From Sorangium cellulosum (GTDB taxonomy: Bacteria; Myxococcota_A; Polyangia; Polyangiales; Polyangiaceae), in the NCBI RefSeq assembly GCF_002950945.1, contig NZ_CP012673.1, positions 2,046,001-2,110,000 on the forward strand: a stretch of 64,000 nucleotides of DNA, written 5' to 3'. The translations under genes and the position numbers were made by a program. Each line of letters starts with the position of its first letter. Position 1 is the first letter of the stretch. Below, one piece after another: positions 45,713-54,790 of this stretch. The notes under the pieces are model-generated. The model worked only from the letters and a program-made list of their open reading frames with translations. It made no database searches and had not been told where the DNA came from.

Positions 45713-45960
45713 GATCGGCTCCCCCGTGCGTCGCTCGGCAAAGCGGGCGTGAGTTCTCGATCGGTCCGGATACGTGCGTGGATGGATCCCGGAACCGATG
45801 GATGCTGGTTCAGTATTCTACCTATCAGGGGGCGAAACGTTCGTCTACGGCTCGCCATGACACGAAACTGCTCGCCTGAGCCGACGCGCTTCCCCGTGCC
45901 GCTGAGCTCGTGTGCGAGGGAGCGCTGCCCCGGGCGCCGCGCTCGCTGCGCATGCTCGTC

Positions 45961-48900
45961 CTACTGGAATGCACCCGGCATCAGGGCATCGAAGTCGCCT
46001 TCACCCAGCTTCCTGGGCCGGTCTGACGTCGCGCCGTTTCTCTGCCCCGTCTCCTCCGCAAGATCGATCATGGACGGACTCGCGCCGTTCGGCCCGATCG
46101 TCACATCCTTCTCGATCGACAGGTTCCCCTCGACGATGCTCAGCCTCCTCCTGTCGCCGACACGACCCGAGAGCTCGATCAGGCCGTCTCGCCTGCGGAT
46201 CGGCGCGCCTTCGATCTCGACCTCGGCATTCCCGGGGAGCACGAGCACCCTCGCCCGCACGAGGTCGCGGTCGTCCGCGGGAGGCTGGGGCGGCGTGGGC
46301 GGGTCGGGCCTCCCGTGCGCGCGCTCGCACTCCTGGAACGACCTGGCCGCGACGTCCGGCGGCTCGTTCAGGTAGAGCGCCCGCTCCTCGAGCGGCAGGC
46401 AATCTCGGTTCGTGTCCTGGAGATCGCGCTTCAGCTTGCCGATGTCGAGCTCCCAGCTGTACGTCCGGTCCGCCGCGGCCCCGATGAGCTTCTGGCCTCC
46501 GTCGAGGAAAGCGAGCGCCACGGTGGGCGCCTTAACCTCGAGCACGGAAGGGCTCCGCGCGCCGTTCACCGGCCATGCGAGCCCGGACCACACCACGATC
46601 GTCCCGGCCATCGAGGCGGCGGCAATCCGCGTCCCGTCCGCGCTCCACGCCACACGGGAGAGCTCTCCGGCCTTGCCATCGAGCGCGACGGGGCCCGCGC
46701 TGCCCCCCACCTCGAAGAGGCGCACCTTGCCGTCGCCGCACGCGGTCGCGATGCGCCTGCCCGTGGGATCGAACGCGGCCGAGTACACGGCGTCCGGGTG
46801 CGCGTGACGCTCGAGCGGCGCGCCGCCCCTTTCCACGTCGAAGACGAGCGCCGTCCGGTCGAGCGACGTCGTCACGAGATAACGCCCGTCGGGGCTCAGC
46901 GTCGCCGACGTGAGCCAGGCCGTATGGCCCCGAAACACGGCGGGGGGGGCGTCGCCCTCGGTGCGGAACACGAGCGCTGTCCCGTCCTCGAGCGCGGCCG
47001 CGATCCGATCCCCTGCAGCGCTCCACGCGAGGTGCCGTAGGCCGGCGCCCACGTCCACCTGCTTGACGGGCCTGTCGGGTTCGCGCCGCTGGTAGACGTA
47101 CAACACATGCTTTGTGCCAAAAGCATTCTCGCCCGGCGCGGTCCCGTCCCCGGGCGCGACGCCGAGCGACGCGAGCGCGACGCGCCCGCCGTCCGGGCTC
47201 AGCGCTGCGGCGGAGATCCAGCGTCGCGCCTTGTCGTTCTGCGCCGCGAGCGAGACAGGCTCGGACTCGCCGCTCATGTCCCGCAGCTCGACCGTCCCGT
47301 CGTCGTACGCCGCGACGAACACCCGGCCATCACCGCTGAATGCCGCCGCGTGGAACACGGCCGACGCGCCCTCCGCCGCCCCGCGTGGCCTCCTCGTGGG
47401 AGGCGCGATCCAGGCGGCCGGCGGCGCGGTCCAGACCCTCGCCGTGTGGTCCGCGGAGGCGCTCCTGTCGCTGCTCGCAGCCGCGCTGACGAGGCGATCG
47501 CCGGCCGGGCTCCAGGCGATCGAGCGGAGCGGAGCGTCGTGCCCGCTCAACAAGAACGGCTCGCCCGGCGCGTCCACGTGGAATATCCGGCCGACGTGAT
47601 CGCTCGACGCCGTCGCCACGAGCCGCGTGTCCGTGGGATGAAACGCGACGAACGTCACCGCGCCAGCGTGGCCCGAGAGGACGACCTCCTCGCCCTTCCG
47701 GGGTTGGCCCTCGAGGCTCCACAGCCGCGCGGTCCTGTCCGCGGAGGCGGTCGCCACGAGCTTGCCGTCGCGGCGCACGGCGGCGTGGACGACCTCGCGC
47801 GTGTGCCCCTCGAGCGTCGCGTGGAGCGGGATCGATCCGTCGTGTTCGATCCTGAATACCCGTGCCTTCGCGTCGCGCGACGTGGTCACGAGCAGGCGTG
47901 CCTCCCGGTTCACCGTGACGAACAGGACGGGGGCTGCGTGGCCGGAGAGCTGCACGATCTTGCCCCCCGTGGCGCCGTCCCAGACGCGGGCGCTCCCGTC
48001 CTCGGAGGCCGTCACCACGCGCGTGTCGTCCACGAACGCGGCGCGGTGAACGAGCGCGTTATGCGCCGTGTGTTCGCCGAGGATCCTGCCGTCGGCGGCG
48101 GCATGCACGCGGGTGACCACGGTCTGCTTGCGCTGGCCCGCCGGATTCCTGGGATCCGCAGGCTCCGTGACGATCGACGCGACCACGACGCGCTCGCCGT
48201 CCGGGCTCCACGCGCCGGACGTGACCACGGTGAGCTTGCCGGTATCGTCCGCCCCCTTGCCCGGGAGCACGATCGAGGTCGCCTCCGCGCCGCGCAGGCT
48301 CCACAGCCGCGCGGCGCCGTCCGCCGAGGTGGTGAGCACGCGCAGCTTGCTCGGATCCTCGCCCGGAGAGAACGCCGCCGAGGTGATCTCCCCCGCGTGC
48401 CCTTCGAGCACGATCGCCTGACCCGTGCCGTCGGCAGACCACACCCGCGCGGTGCGATCGGCCGACGCGGTGAGCACGCGCCGTCCATCCGGCGAGAACA
48501 CCGCGGCGACGAGATGCTGGCGGTGCCCGCGGAGCGTCACGAACAGGGCGTTCGCGCGGAGCGCCTCGTTCGCATAGGCGATCCACCCCGCGCGCTCCTC
48601 GGGCTTCTTCACCTCGGACAGGAGCTTCATGGCCCCGGCCGGGTCGCCCTGGCTCCGGAGGGCGAGGTAGCCGGTCATCACCCGCAGGTCGTTCGCCTCG
48701 TCGCGCTCCCTCGCGGCGGCCTGCTCCGCTCGCTCCGCCTGGCGCCTCGCCTCTTCGGCGCTCCGCTGCGCCGCGACCGCCTGCGCCCGCGCGATGAGCG
48801 CCACGACCGCGGCCGCGCCGACGAGCGCCGCGACGACGAGCGCCGCCACGGCGAGCCGCCGCAGCCGGCGCTGGTGCTCGCGCGCCTTCGCGAGCTGCCT

Positions 48901-50037
48901 CGCCTGCTCCGCTTCGACCCGCTTCTGCTCCTCGGTTCGCTCGCGCTCCTGCCGCTGCTCCGAGACCCAGCGCGCGAGCCAGTCGTGGCCGATCTCGAAG
49001 TACCGGCTGCCCTGGTGCTCCTCGGCGCGGAGGATGGCGGCGCCCTCGAGCTGCTTCAGGATCGACTCGAGGTCCGACTGCCCGACGATCCGGCCGAGCT
49101 CTCTCTCGGTGCGGAGCGTGCGGCTGCCGTCCGCGCTCACGAGGTGATCCTCGAGGAGCAGCTGCGCCTGGGCGCGGAGCGGGCCGAGCGCCGCGAGCGT
49201 CGCCTCCAGGTACCGCCGCAGGACGGCCTCGGCCTCCGTCGCCTCGAGCGCCTTTCCCTCCGCGCGCTCCTCGAACAGCGCGCGACAGACGATCTGCGCG
49301 TAGACCGACTGCGCCTCGGCCTCGTCGGTCGCCGATTGCCCGACCACCCGCACCTGGAGCATCAAGCTGCGCATCTGCTCGGTGGACCACGACTGCGGCG
49401 GATCGCCCGACGCCGCGGCCATGACGACCGCTTCGGTCAGCTCCGCCACGGTGAGCGGCCCGACCCGGAGCCCGTTCTCCGTGATGCGCCGCATATCGCG
49501 TAGCCGATCCCGGAAGCGGCCGAGGTAATCCTCGCGGAGCGAGAGCACGACGCGCACCGTGCGCAGCGGCAGATCGGCGAGCTCTTCCAGGCACTCGAAG
49601 AAGGGTCGGGTTTCGTCCGCCGCGCGGCGCGCGAAGAGGAGCTGCTCGATCTGGTCGAGGTAGATCACCATGAGGCGCGACGAGGCGCGCGCGGCCCCCT
49701 TCGCCGCCGCGAGCACGGCCTCCCTCGGCGCCGCCTCGGTCGCGAGCGCGCCGAGCCCGAGGCCCGCGTACATCGCCTCCGCGAGCCAGCGGGTCGGCTC
49801 CTGCCCTTCAGGCCAGGTGTCGACGTGGATCAGGCGAACATCGTGCCGCTCGGCGAGCGCCGGCAACACGGAGGCCTGAGCGAGCGACGACTTGCCGGCG
49901 CCGCTCGGCCCGTAGACCGTCACGCATCGATTGGCCAGGATCGCGTCCGCGAGCTTGTACGACAGGCTCTCGCGCCCGAAGAACCGCTCGCGGTCCGCGG
50001 CGCGGTAGGGCTGCGGGCCAGGAAACGGGTTCTTCAT
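45961..50037 (-). CDS. nSTAND NTPase with transmembrane helix and WD40 propeller
   Basis: This is a 1358-aa protein. It begins NPFPGPQPYRAADRERFFGRE, the standard nSTAND1 entry motif. Walker A is GPSGAGKSS (residues 43-51), Walker B VIYLDQIEQL (124-133) and the sensor LSLREDYLGRFRDRL (165-179). A single transmembrane helix spans about 396-416, flanked by coiled coil. From about residue 500 to 1230 there are some twelve WD40 units (FSPDGRRVLTASADRTARVW type), enough for nearly two propellers. The C-terminal 110 residues are of another fold. STAND proteins oligomerise on ligand recognition. Its ATG overlaps the CHAT gene stop (ATGA), making a sensor/effector pair. The helix would place the NTPase at the inner membrane. 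Confidence 0.9.
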   Translation of the reverse strand: MKNPFPGPQPYRAADRERFFGRESLSYKLADAILANRCVTVYGPSGAGKSSLAQASVLPALAERHDVRLIHVDTWPEGQEPTRWLAEAMYAGLGLGALATEAAPREAVLAAAKGAARASSRLMVIYLDQIEQLLFARRAADETRPFFECLEELADLPLRTVRVVLSLREDYLGRFRDRLRDMRRITENGLRVGPLTVAELTEAVVMAAASGDPPQSWSTEQMRSLMLQVRVVGQSATDEAEAQSVYAQIVCRALFEERAEGKALEATEAEAVLRRYLEATLAALGPLRAQAQLLLEDHLVSADGSRTLRTERELGRIVGQSDLESILKQLEGAAILRAEEHQGSRYFEIGHDWLARWVSEQRQERERTEEQKRVEAEQARQLAKAREHQRRLRRLAVAALVVAALVGAAAVVALIARAQAVAAQRSAEEARRQAERAEQAAARERDEANDLRVMTGYLALRSQGDPAGAMKLLSEVKKPEERAGWIAYANEALRANALFVTLRGHRQHLVAAVFSPDGRRVLTASADRTARVWSADGTGQAIVLEGHAGEITSAAFSPGEDPSKLRVLTTSADGAARLWSLRGAEATSIVLPGKGADDTGKLTVVTSGAWSPDGERVVVASIVTEPADPRNPAGQRKQTVVTRVHAAADGRILGEHTAHNALVHRAAFVDDTRVVTASEDGSARVWDGATGGKIVQLSGHAAPVLFVTVNREARLLVTTSRDAKARVFRIEHDGSIPLHATLEGHTREVVHAAVRRDGKLVATASADRTARLWSLEGQPRKGEEVVLSGHAGAVTFVAFHPTDTRLVATASSDHVGRIFHVDAPGEPFLLSGHDAPLRSIAWSPAGDRLVSAAASSDRSASADHTARVWTAPPAAWIAPPTRRPRGAAEGASAVFHAAAFSGDGRVFVAAYDDGTVELRDMSGESEPVSLAAQNDKARRWISAAALSPDGGRVALASLGVAPGDGTAPGENAFGTKHVLYVYQRREPDRPVKQVDVGAGLRHLAWSAAGDRIAAALEDGTALVFRTEGDAPPAVFRGHTAWLTSATLSPDGRYLVTTSLDRTALVFDVERGGAPLERHAHPDAVYSAAFDPTGRRIATACGDGKVRLFEVGGSAGPVALDGKAGELSRVAWSADGTRIAAASMAGTIVVWSGLAWPVNGARSPSVLEVKAPTVALAFLDGGQKLIGAAADRTYSWELDIGKLKRDLQDTNRDCLPLEERALYLNEPPDVAARSFQECERAHGRPDPPTPPQPPADDRDLVRARVLVLPGNAEVEIEGAPIRRRDGLIELSGRVGDRRRLSIVEGNLSIEKDVTIGPNGASPSMIDLAEETGQRNGATSDRPRKLGEGDFDALMPGAFQ

Positions 50038-52043
50038 CGACGGGGCGCCTCTGGCGCGAAGGCCTCGATCGCCCGCGCGAGCTCCACCGGATCCTCGGTG
50101 ATCGACGCGACGCGCGCGGCCCCCGGCAGACCCCCGCCGCTGTCCCAGATCTCGGGCTCACGTGGATCGGCGTCCGGCCGCAGGATGACGAGGCTGTCCT
50201 TGGGGAACGGCCGCTGATCGTAGAGCCAGCGGAGCAGGAGGCGATTGCGCCAGTCGAGCACCGAGGGCCAGAGGAACAAGCCCGGCTGGATGCGGGGCCG
50301 CGAGAGCAGCTCCTCCAGCCACTGCGGCGGCCGTCCCCCGAGCAGCCCGCTGATGTGGTCGTCCTCGGTGAGCACCGGCTGCGAGAAGATGGGGCGCAGC
50401 TCGGGGGAATACCCCCCGTACATGCGGAGCACGACGATGTCGTTGTCCACGTCGAACCGCTTCGGCATCGTGGGGTCCATCTTCCAGCCGGTCGCCCCCG
50501 CGGCTCGCTTGACGATCCGCGGCTTCGCGCTGTGGCTCATGAGCGAGACCTGGATCGCGTAAATCGTCCGGCCGGGCTGCCTGGCGGCGATCGCGTGCTC
50601 GAGGTAGGGCCGCCACAGGAGCGTGATGTGAACCCCCGGCGGGACCAGCCCGCCCATCACGTCGATGAGCGGCGGCCTCTCCTGCGCGGGTCCCGAGATG
50701 GCCTGCTGGAAGAGCGAGTGCAGCACCTCCTCGCCGAAGCGGAGCATGCAGCGCTGGGTCATGGCGCTGAGCGACATCGACGGATCGGGCCTGTCGTCGT
50801 TCTCCTCCATGAACCGCGTGAGCTCCTCCTTCAAAGCGACGCGATCCTCGTCGACGTCGCAGATCACCAGCGTGTACGGCGGCCTGTCGAGCAGGGCGTG
50901 GAGGGCCGGGGCGAGCGCCCCCGCTCTTCGCTTGCCGCTCGCGCTCGAGACCTTGCGCCGCGCGAAGTTGAAGATCACCGAGTCCGACGAGCGGAGATAG
51001 AGGATCGGCGAGAACGCCTCGGCGCTCTGCGCGAGCAGCGTTCGCCGCGCGGCCGCGACGCTCGCGCCGATGTCTCCTGCGGCGCCGGCGGCCGTCAGTG
51101 ATCGGTAGATCTCCGCCGAGCAAGCGCGCGCGACGTCCGCCTTGACGGGCCAGAGGTGGGCCACCACGGCGTCCGCGCCGGCCTTGGCGAGGACGTCGGC
51201 GGCGCTGCCGAACATGCCCGCCTTGGCGCCCTCGCACGCCTCGAGGATCACGAGGCGCAGCTCCTCGTAAAAATGGGCGCTGAGCTCGCGGGCAAACGCC
51301 TCGGCCGTGATCCACACCTCCTCGCCGTCCTCGTCGTCCGCGACCCGGAGGGATGGTCTGCCTCTCACGTCGAGGCCGCCGTGGCCCAGCCAGTGGATGA
51401 TGTGCGGGGCCTTCCCGCGCCGCAGCTTGTCGTAGAGATTCCTGGAGCTGATATCGGGTCCGGCGATCGGATCGAGCCACTCGATCTCGCCCGCGTCGAT
51501 GGATGGCGCGAGCGCCTCCCGGAGCACGAGGAGCGCCTGCTCGTTGCTCCCCGGCGCGATCGCGAGCACCCGCACCGCGCCGGTCACCTCGCGCGGGGCC
51601 CACGGATCGGACGAGCTCACGCCGCGAGCGACGAGCATGTGCGGGTCCGTCCCCCAGAACCCCTCCGTCGTCCCCGGCTTGCAGAGCGCCTCCCACGGCA
51701 CGGACATGAGCGCGTGATCCTGGATGTACAGGCGCACGAGCAGGCGGTTCTCCCGCGGATCCTCGCTCTTGGGCCGCGAGGGATCGGTCATCCGCGCGAG
51801 GATGTCGCGGAGCTCGCCCTTGACGATCTCGGCGTGGATCGCCTGGGCCAGCTCGAGCGCCGCCGGCTCCAGCTCCTTGCGCGCGCGCACCGCGCGGCCG
51901 ACCTTGCTCGCCAGCGTCGTGAGCGCGTCGATGCCCAACTCCGGCGCGAGCTTGTGCGGCGCCGGGCGCTCCCCGCGGGAGCCGCGCGCAGCGATGCGCA
52001 CGTCCTCGCCACTGGTCTCCACCTCAACGTCGAGCCACATCAT
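50034..52043 (-). CDS. CHAT-domain caspase-like protease with SIR2-like C-terminal region
   Basis: This is a 669-aa protein from ATG 52043 (ATG 52040 is adjacent). Residues 100-370 form a CHAT domain with catalytic His221 in HWLGHGG and Cys270 in LVILEACEGAK, both present. The C-terminal 280 residues (TLVICDVDEDRVALKEELTRFM, DNDIVVLRMYGGYS, LLSRPRIQPGLFLWPSVLDWRNR) resemble SIR2-like NAD-binding domains in layout, at moderate confidence. It is translationally coupled to the nSTAND-WD40 gene. By analogy with CHAT-based conflict systems of multicellular bacteria, activation of the STAND partner would switch on proteolysis and possibly NAD turnover. The target is unknown, and no gasdermin-like substrate gene adjoins. 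Confidence 0.87.
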   Translation of the reverse strand: MMWLDVEVETSGEDVRIAARGSRGERPAPHKLAPELGIDALTTLASKVGRAVRARKELEPAALELAQAIHAEIVKGELRDILARMTDPSRPKSEDPRENRLLVRLYIQDHALMSVPWEALCKPGTTEGFWGTDPHMLVARGVSSSDPWAPREVTGAVRVLAIAPGSNEQALLVLREALAPSIDAGEIEWLDPIAGPDISSRNLYDKLRRGKAPHIIHWLGHGGLDVRGRPSLRVADDEDGEEVWITAEAFARELSAHFYEELRLVILEACEGAKAGMFGSAADVLAKAGADAVVAHLWPVKADVARACSAEIYRSLTAAGAAGDIGASVAAARRTLLAQSAEAFSPILYLRSSDSVIFNFARRKVSSASGKRRAGALAPALHALLDRPPYTLVICDVDEDRVALKEELTRFMEENDDRPDPSMSLSAMTQRCMLRFGEEVLHSLFQQAISGPAQERPPLIDVMGGLVPPGVHITLLWRPYLEHAIAARQPGRTIYAIQVSLMSHSAKPRIVKRAAGATGWKMDPTMPKRFDVDNDIVVLRMYGGYSPELRPIFSQPVLTEDDHISGLLGGRPPQWLEELLSRPRIQPGLFLWPSVLDWRNRLLLRWLYDQRPFPKDSLVILRPDADPREPEIWDSGGGLPGAARVASITEDPVELARAIEAFAPEAPRR

Positions 52044-52441
52044 CGCTCTGAATTCCCCGCCCTGTCTTGGCCAGGCACACGCTCTCCGGCATGGACGACC
52101 CGCCATCGGCTGGTATCACCAGGCGAGAGTGATGGTCAAGCTGCCGATCATGTTGACCAATGGTCGGATATCAGATGTCTGGCCCTCATGGACGTCGTCC
52201 GTGCAGAGAGCGCTGCACGCGTGAAGCAGCGCTCGATGAGGGCACATCGCGACCAGGGTGAGGATGCGCGGGAGGCGGCCGGACTCAGCGAGAGGGCCTC
52301 TCCCGCCGCTTGGATGCCGGGCTCGGCGCGCTGCTCGAGGCCGTGGCACAAAAGGCCCGCGACCGCCATCCCGCCATGCGAAGCTCGTCTCCGGGCTGGC
52401 CGTCTCGCTCGTCGCCGGAAACCGAACTGCTGGAGGTCGAC
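52044..52441. promoter_or_regulatory. Divergent promoter region with 9-bp hairpin
   Basis: It separates the CHAT/STAND operon from the RibD-like gene. GAGCGCTGC (52208-52216) and GCAGCGCTC (52226-52234) form a perfect 9-bp inverted repeat with a nine-base spacer, about 165 bases upstream of the CHAT start. It could be an operator or a transcript hairpin. No gene is supported in the gap. Confidence 0.45.
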
Positions 52442-53005
52442 ATGGGAACCGTGAGTGTGTTCAACTTCGTGACGCTCAATGGCTACTTCGAAGGGCCGGG
52501 CGGGGATATCAGCTGGAATAGCCATGGCGCGGAAGAGGGGGAGTTCGCCGCCGAGGGGCTCAAGTCCGGAAGCACGCTCCTGCTCGGGCGCGTGACGTAC
52601 GAGCACATGGCGAGCTTCTGGACGTCGCCGGCGGCGGCGCAGAACGCCCCGGTCGTCGCCGAAGGGATGAACCGCGCGGAGAAGGTCGTCTTTTCACGGA
52701 CGCTCGAGAAGGCCGAGTGGAGCAACACGAGGCTGGTGAAGGACAACATCGAGGAAGAAGTAAGAAAGATGAAGCAGGTGCCCGGGAAGGACATGACGAT
52801 CCTGGGCAGCGGGAGCATCGTGACCCAGCTCGCGCAGCAGGGGCTCATCGACGACTATCAGTTCATGGTGAACCCCGTCGCCCTGGGCGCCGGGACGCCG
52901 ATCTTCAAGGGCCTCAAGGACAGGCTGACCCTGAAGCTCACGTCGACCAGGACCTTCAGGAGCGGGGTTGTGCTCCTGAGCTACCAGACCGTCGAGAAAG
53001 GATGA
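52442..53005 (+). CDS. RibD C-terminal / dihydrofolate-reductase-like protein
   Basis: This is a 187-aa protein from ATG 52442 with GGAGG seven bases upstream. Family motifs are SVFNFVTLNGYFEGPGGDISW at the N terminus, GSTLLLGRVTYEHMASFW (NADPH-contact region), KVVFSRTLE, MTILGSGSIVTQLAQQGLIDDYQFMVNPVALGAGTPIF and the last strand. This is the YyaP/YwjB-like stand-alone group related to DHFR and RibD. The physiological substrate is usually unknown. It converges on the TetR gene. Confidence 0.9.
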   Translation: MGTVSVFNFVTLNGYFEGPGGDISWNSHGAEEGEFAAEGLKSGSTLLLGRVTYEHMASFWTSPAAAQNAPVVAEGMNRAEKVVFSRTLEKAEWSNTRLVKDNIEEEVRKMKQVPGKDMTILGSGSIVTQLAQQGLIDDYQFMVNPVALGAGTPIFKGLKDRLTLKLTSTRTFRSGVVLLSYQTVEKG

Positions 53006-53038
53006 CGTGATCGGCCCGGGATCACCCCGGGGGCGCCT

Positions 53039-53060
53039 GCCGCAACACGCTGGTTGCGGC
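53039..53060. terminator. 8-bp hairpin between convergent genes
   Basis: GCCGCAAC / GTTGCGGC pair perfectly around ACGCTG, between the RibD-like stop (53005) and the TetR stop (53095). Likely bidirectional; no T-run. Confidence 0.5.
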
Positions 53061-53094
53061 GCGCGGCGCCGGGCGGTCCGGGCGCGCCGCGACG

Positions 53095-53715
53095 TCACCT
53101 CTCCCGACGGCCCACCTTCATGCCCCGGAGCGCCTCGTCGAGCACCTGATCCATGAAGCGCTCGTCGAGCGCGGCGTGGCCCATGAGCAGCCGGAAGAAG
53201 AGGGGGCCGTAGAGGAGATCGAGCGCCACCTCGACGTCGAGGTCGCCGCGGATCTCCTCCTGCTCGATCGCGCGCGCGAGCAGCGCCTTGCCCTCGGCGC
53301 GGCGCGCGAGCACGAAGTGGTTGCGGAACGCCTTCGAGAGCTCCGACTCGGCCTCCGACGCCGCGATCATCGAGGCGACGTGGCGGCCCGTGCTCGTCGC
53401 GAAGCGCCTGGCGATGGCGCGGAGCTGCTCCCGGAGCGCCGCGACGGCCGAGCGCCGCTCCGCCCCGGCGGCCTGCGCGGCCTCCTCCTCCATCAGCGCG
53501 GCCATCGCGACCGCGTGCCGGTCGGGCCACCACCGGTACACGGTGGGCTTGCCGACGCCGGCCCGCGCGGCGACTGCCTCCATCGTCACCGCGCCGGGGC
53601 CGCCCTCCGCGAGCAACACACGCGCGGCCTCCAGGATCGCGCGCTTCGCTTCCTGGCTCCGCGGACGGCCCCGAGGCTTCGGATCGGAAGAAGGCTTCTT
53701 GACGGGACGATTCAT
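53095..53715 (-). CDS. TetR-family transcriptional regulator
   Basis: This is a 206-aa protein. A basic N terminus is followed by the TetR HTH: ILEAARVLLAEGGPGAVTMEAVAARAGVGKPTVYRWWPDRHAVAMAALM (residues about 27-75). The C-terminal ligand-binding region includes a TetR_C_11-like core (DLDVEVALDLLYGPLFFRLLMG). The start codon at 53715 lies within a perfect palindrome, so it should repress itself and the divergent VOC gene. Confidence 0.92.
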   Translation of the reverse strand: MNRPVKKPSSDPKPRGRPRSQEAKRAILEAARVLLAEGGPGAVTMEAVAARAGVGKPTVYRWWPDRHAVAMAALMEEEAAQAAGAERRSAVAALREQLRAIARRFATSTGRHVASMIAASEAESELSKAFRNHFVLARRAEGKALLARAIEQEEIRGDLDVEVALDLLYGPLFFRLLMGHAALDERFMDQVLDEALRGMKVGRRER

Positions 53716-53739
53716 TTACGTTACGTACTGTAACGTAAA
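53715..53739. promoter_or_regulatory. Perfect palindromic TetR operator
   Basis: TTTACGTTA (53715-53723), seven-base spacer, TAACGTAAA (53731-53739). It overlaps the TetR start codon and lies 62 bases upstream of the divergent VOC gene. It is AT-rich against a GC-rich background, which makes chance unlikely. Confidence 0.85.
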
Positions 53740-53800
53740 ACCTGTCGGTCGCCAAGGCGGACGTGTCGAAGGCGCAGTCGCAGGCGAAGGAGGAGCTCCC

Positions 53801-54259
53801 ATGGCCGTGAAGCCGGTACCGGATGAGAAACAGGCGCTGTCGCCCTACCTGGTCGTGCGGGGCGCAGCCCAGGCGATCGCGTTCTACGTCGAGGCGTTCG
53901 GCGCGAAGGAGCTGTACCGGCTCTCGGAGCCGAGCGGGAAGATCGGCCACGCAGAGCTCGTGATCGGCGGCTCTCGCTTCATGCTCGCCGACGAGTACCC
54001 GGATTTCGGTGCGCTCGGTCCGCTCACGGTCGGCGGCACCCCGGTGTCGCTGCACCTCTACGTGGAGGACGTGGACAGGACCGTGGAGCGGGCGACGAAG
54101 GCCGGCGCGACGCTGCTCCGTCCCGTCAAGGACGAGTTCTTCGGCGACCGGACCGGCATGGTGGCCGACCCGTTCGGGCACAAGTGGCATCTCGCGACCC
54201 ACAAGGAGGACGTGTCGCCGGAAGAGATGCAGCGGCGCATGAACGCCGCATTCGCGTGA
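53801..54259 (+). CDS. VOC-fold (glyoxalase/bleomycin-resistance, PhnB-like) protein
   Basis: This is a 152-aa protein from ATG 53801, preceded by AAGGAGGA with ideal spacing. It has a single VOC module pair: LSPYLVVRGAAQAIAFYVEAFGAKELYR, GHAELVIGGSRFMLADEYPD, VSLHLYVEDVDRTVERATKAGATLLRPV and a C-terminal DPFGHKWHLATHKED. This is the PhnB-like subgroup, with unknown substrate. It is divergent from TetR and most likely under its control. Confidence 0.9.
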   Translation: MAVKPVPDEKQALSPYLVVRGAAQAIAFYVEAFGAKELYRLSEPSGKIGHAELVIGGSRFMLADEYPDFGALGPLTVGGTPVSLHLYVEDVDRTVERATKAGATLLRPVKDEFFGDRTGMVADPFGHKWHLATHKEDVSPEEMQRRMNAAFA

Positions 54260-54387
54260 CGGGATAAAGGGGGTGAAATGGATTTGTGATGTAGATCGCT
54301 CTTCTGGTGTGCCGTTCAGGGTGCATCGGGCGCCGTGTTCTTCGAGCCATCCTCGACACCGGGGGCCTCCAGGGATACTTGAGAGGC

Positions 54388-54648
54388 ATGACCATCGTCG
54401 CCCTGACCGTACCCGACGACCTCTGCACAGCGCTGCACGTACCGGCTGAACGGCTGGCATCGGAGATCGCCTTCGCTGCCGCAGTCCGGCTCTACGAAGA
54501 GGGCCGTGTGTCGCTGGCCAAGGCCGCCGAGATCGCGAGCATGGAGCGCTTTAGCTTCGCCGCCCGGCTGGCGGAGGCTGGCATCCCGACGGCCGCGTTC
54601 GATCCGGCTGACGTCGATGCTGCCAAAACGGCGGCCGGACAGTGCTGA
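54388..54648 (+). CDS. UPF0175-family protein (antitoxin-like)
   Basis: This is an 86-aa protein from ATG 54388 with GAGAGG upstream. The family core LASEIAFAAAVRLYEEGRVSLAKAAEIASMERFSFAARLAEAGIPTAAF includes an HTH-like helix pair. UPF0175 proteins are often paired with a PIN-like toxin gene directly downstream. Here no such ORF follows, only 142 bases before the convergent GNAT gene, so it is an orphan. Confidence 0.82.
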   Translation: MTIVALTVPDDLCTALHVPAERLASEIAFAAAVRLYEEGRVSLAKAAEIASMERFSFAARLAEAGIPTAAFDPADVDAAKTAAGQC

Positions 54649-54790
54649 AGCAGGCGGGAGAGGCGGACTAACGAGGGCGGAGCGTGTCGCGCTGGCCGGT
54701 TCGAAAGACCGTCACCTCCCTCCTTGCGGCGTGCGCTCGCACGAGGTCATCCACTGGTGCCCTGAAACCTCGCGCGGCCGTCCGCCAGCT

